Made by a program: the position numbers and the translations under genes. Positions 39,892 to 39,923 of a DNA stretch of 39,923 nucleotides are shown one piece after another (within the stretch, counting starts at the first letter, position 1; every line of letters begins with the position of its first letter). Source of the stretch: JAENVU01 sp964544295 (GTDB lineage: Bacteria; Actinomycetota; Acidimicrobiia; IMCC26256; JAENVU01); NCBI GenBank assembly GCA_964544295.1, contig CAZJBJ010000015.1:1-39923 (forward strand), read 5' to 3'. The notes below the pieces were generated by a model. It made no database searches, was not told the origin of the DNA, and was given only the letters and a program-made list of their open reading frames with translations.

Positions 39892-39923
39892 CCCCCGCTC
39901 TTGGCCCTTCGGGCCGGGCCGCT
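39892..39923 (-). repeat. Dispersed palindromic element, copy B (inverted, reaches window end)
   Basis: Matches the reverse complement of 31991-32022 at 30 of 32 positions; the two differences are C/T changes. Contains GGCCC-TTC-GGGCC (39903-39915). The element may extend past the window. Confidence 0.8.

Noticed and set aside
1..39923. Search for a defence island, prophage, transposon or secondary-metabolite cluster.
   Set aside because: No integrase, transposase, restriction, toxin-antitoxin, NRPS/PKS or terpene cyclase motif found; the genes are housekeeping and general metabolism.

Overview
The window is a GC-rich (about 70% by eye), gene-dense piece of an actinobacterial chromosome. The F420 gene is a fused CofG-CofH (FbiC-type) protein, there is a DUF2510 protein, many starts are GTG, and there are Tat and lipoprotein signals. 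Lineage cannot be proven from sequence alone; an Acidimicrobiia-like actinobacterium is my best guess. I support 40 protein genes. I see no rRNA, tRNA, insertion sequence, phage gene or CRISPR array.

Layout. 1-5087 (minus): an AMP-forming acyl-CoA ligase, a split ADP-forming acyl-CoA synthetase (beta then alpha) and a D-Ala-D-Ala carboxypeptidase running off the left edge. 5168-8060 (plus): a coupled trio of glycosyltransferase, N-acetylglucosamine-6-phosphate deacetylase and FIST sensor protein. 8090-9052 (minus): a quinone-oxidoreductase-like MDR enzyme. 9236-13769: pentose phosphate genes tkt, tal and pgl, with a minus-strand Mug DNA glycosylase between tal and pgl. 13848-18279 (plus): F420 precursor synthase, PfkB kinase and a LOG-family protein. 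18289-22100 (minus): glycolate oxidase glcD-glcE-glcF and a 66-residue coupled ORF. 22139-24882 (plus): M20 dipeptidase, a Cys-rich protein and a gamma-carbonic anhydrase. 24925-26538 (minus): GroES-like protein, SDR and dCMP deaminase. 26562-29162 (plus): heme farnesyltransferase, TlpA-like thioredoxin and a DUF2510-matrixin protease. 29170-31924 (minus): polyprenyl diphosphate synthase coupled to an ABC exporter. 31925-32112: a repeat-rich intergenic region. 32113-36130: an unknown protein, FxsA, RmuC and a Tat-exported amidohydrolase. 36143-39872 (minus): VOC protein, 5'-3' exonuclease, enoyl-CoA hydratase, SDR and SRPBCC protein.

Most of this is ordinary core metabolism. The strongest unexpected signal is regulatory. 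Many first-in-operon genes have a TANNNT -10-like hexamer 6-8 nt before an ATG or GTG and no Shine-Dalgarno sequence, as expected of leaderless mRNAs. Genes inside operons instead use ATGA/GTGA overlaps or clear Shine-Dalgarno sites. At mug/pgl the two -10 hexamers of divergent genes overlap by five bases; groES-like/ctaB is similar but weaker. At glcD the same spacing rule points to an ATC codon as the possible start.

The second signal is a dispersed repeat. An element at 31991-32022 recurs inverted at the right edge (39892-39923) with 30 of 32 bases identical and both differences in the non-paired part of a small palindrome. It sits inside a cluster of direct and inverted repeats. I found no convincing new defence, mobile or biosynthetic system.
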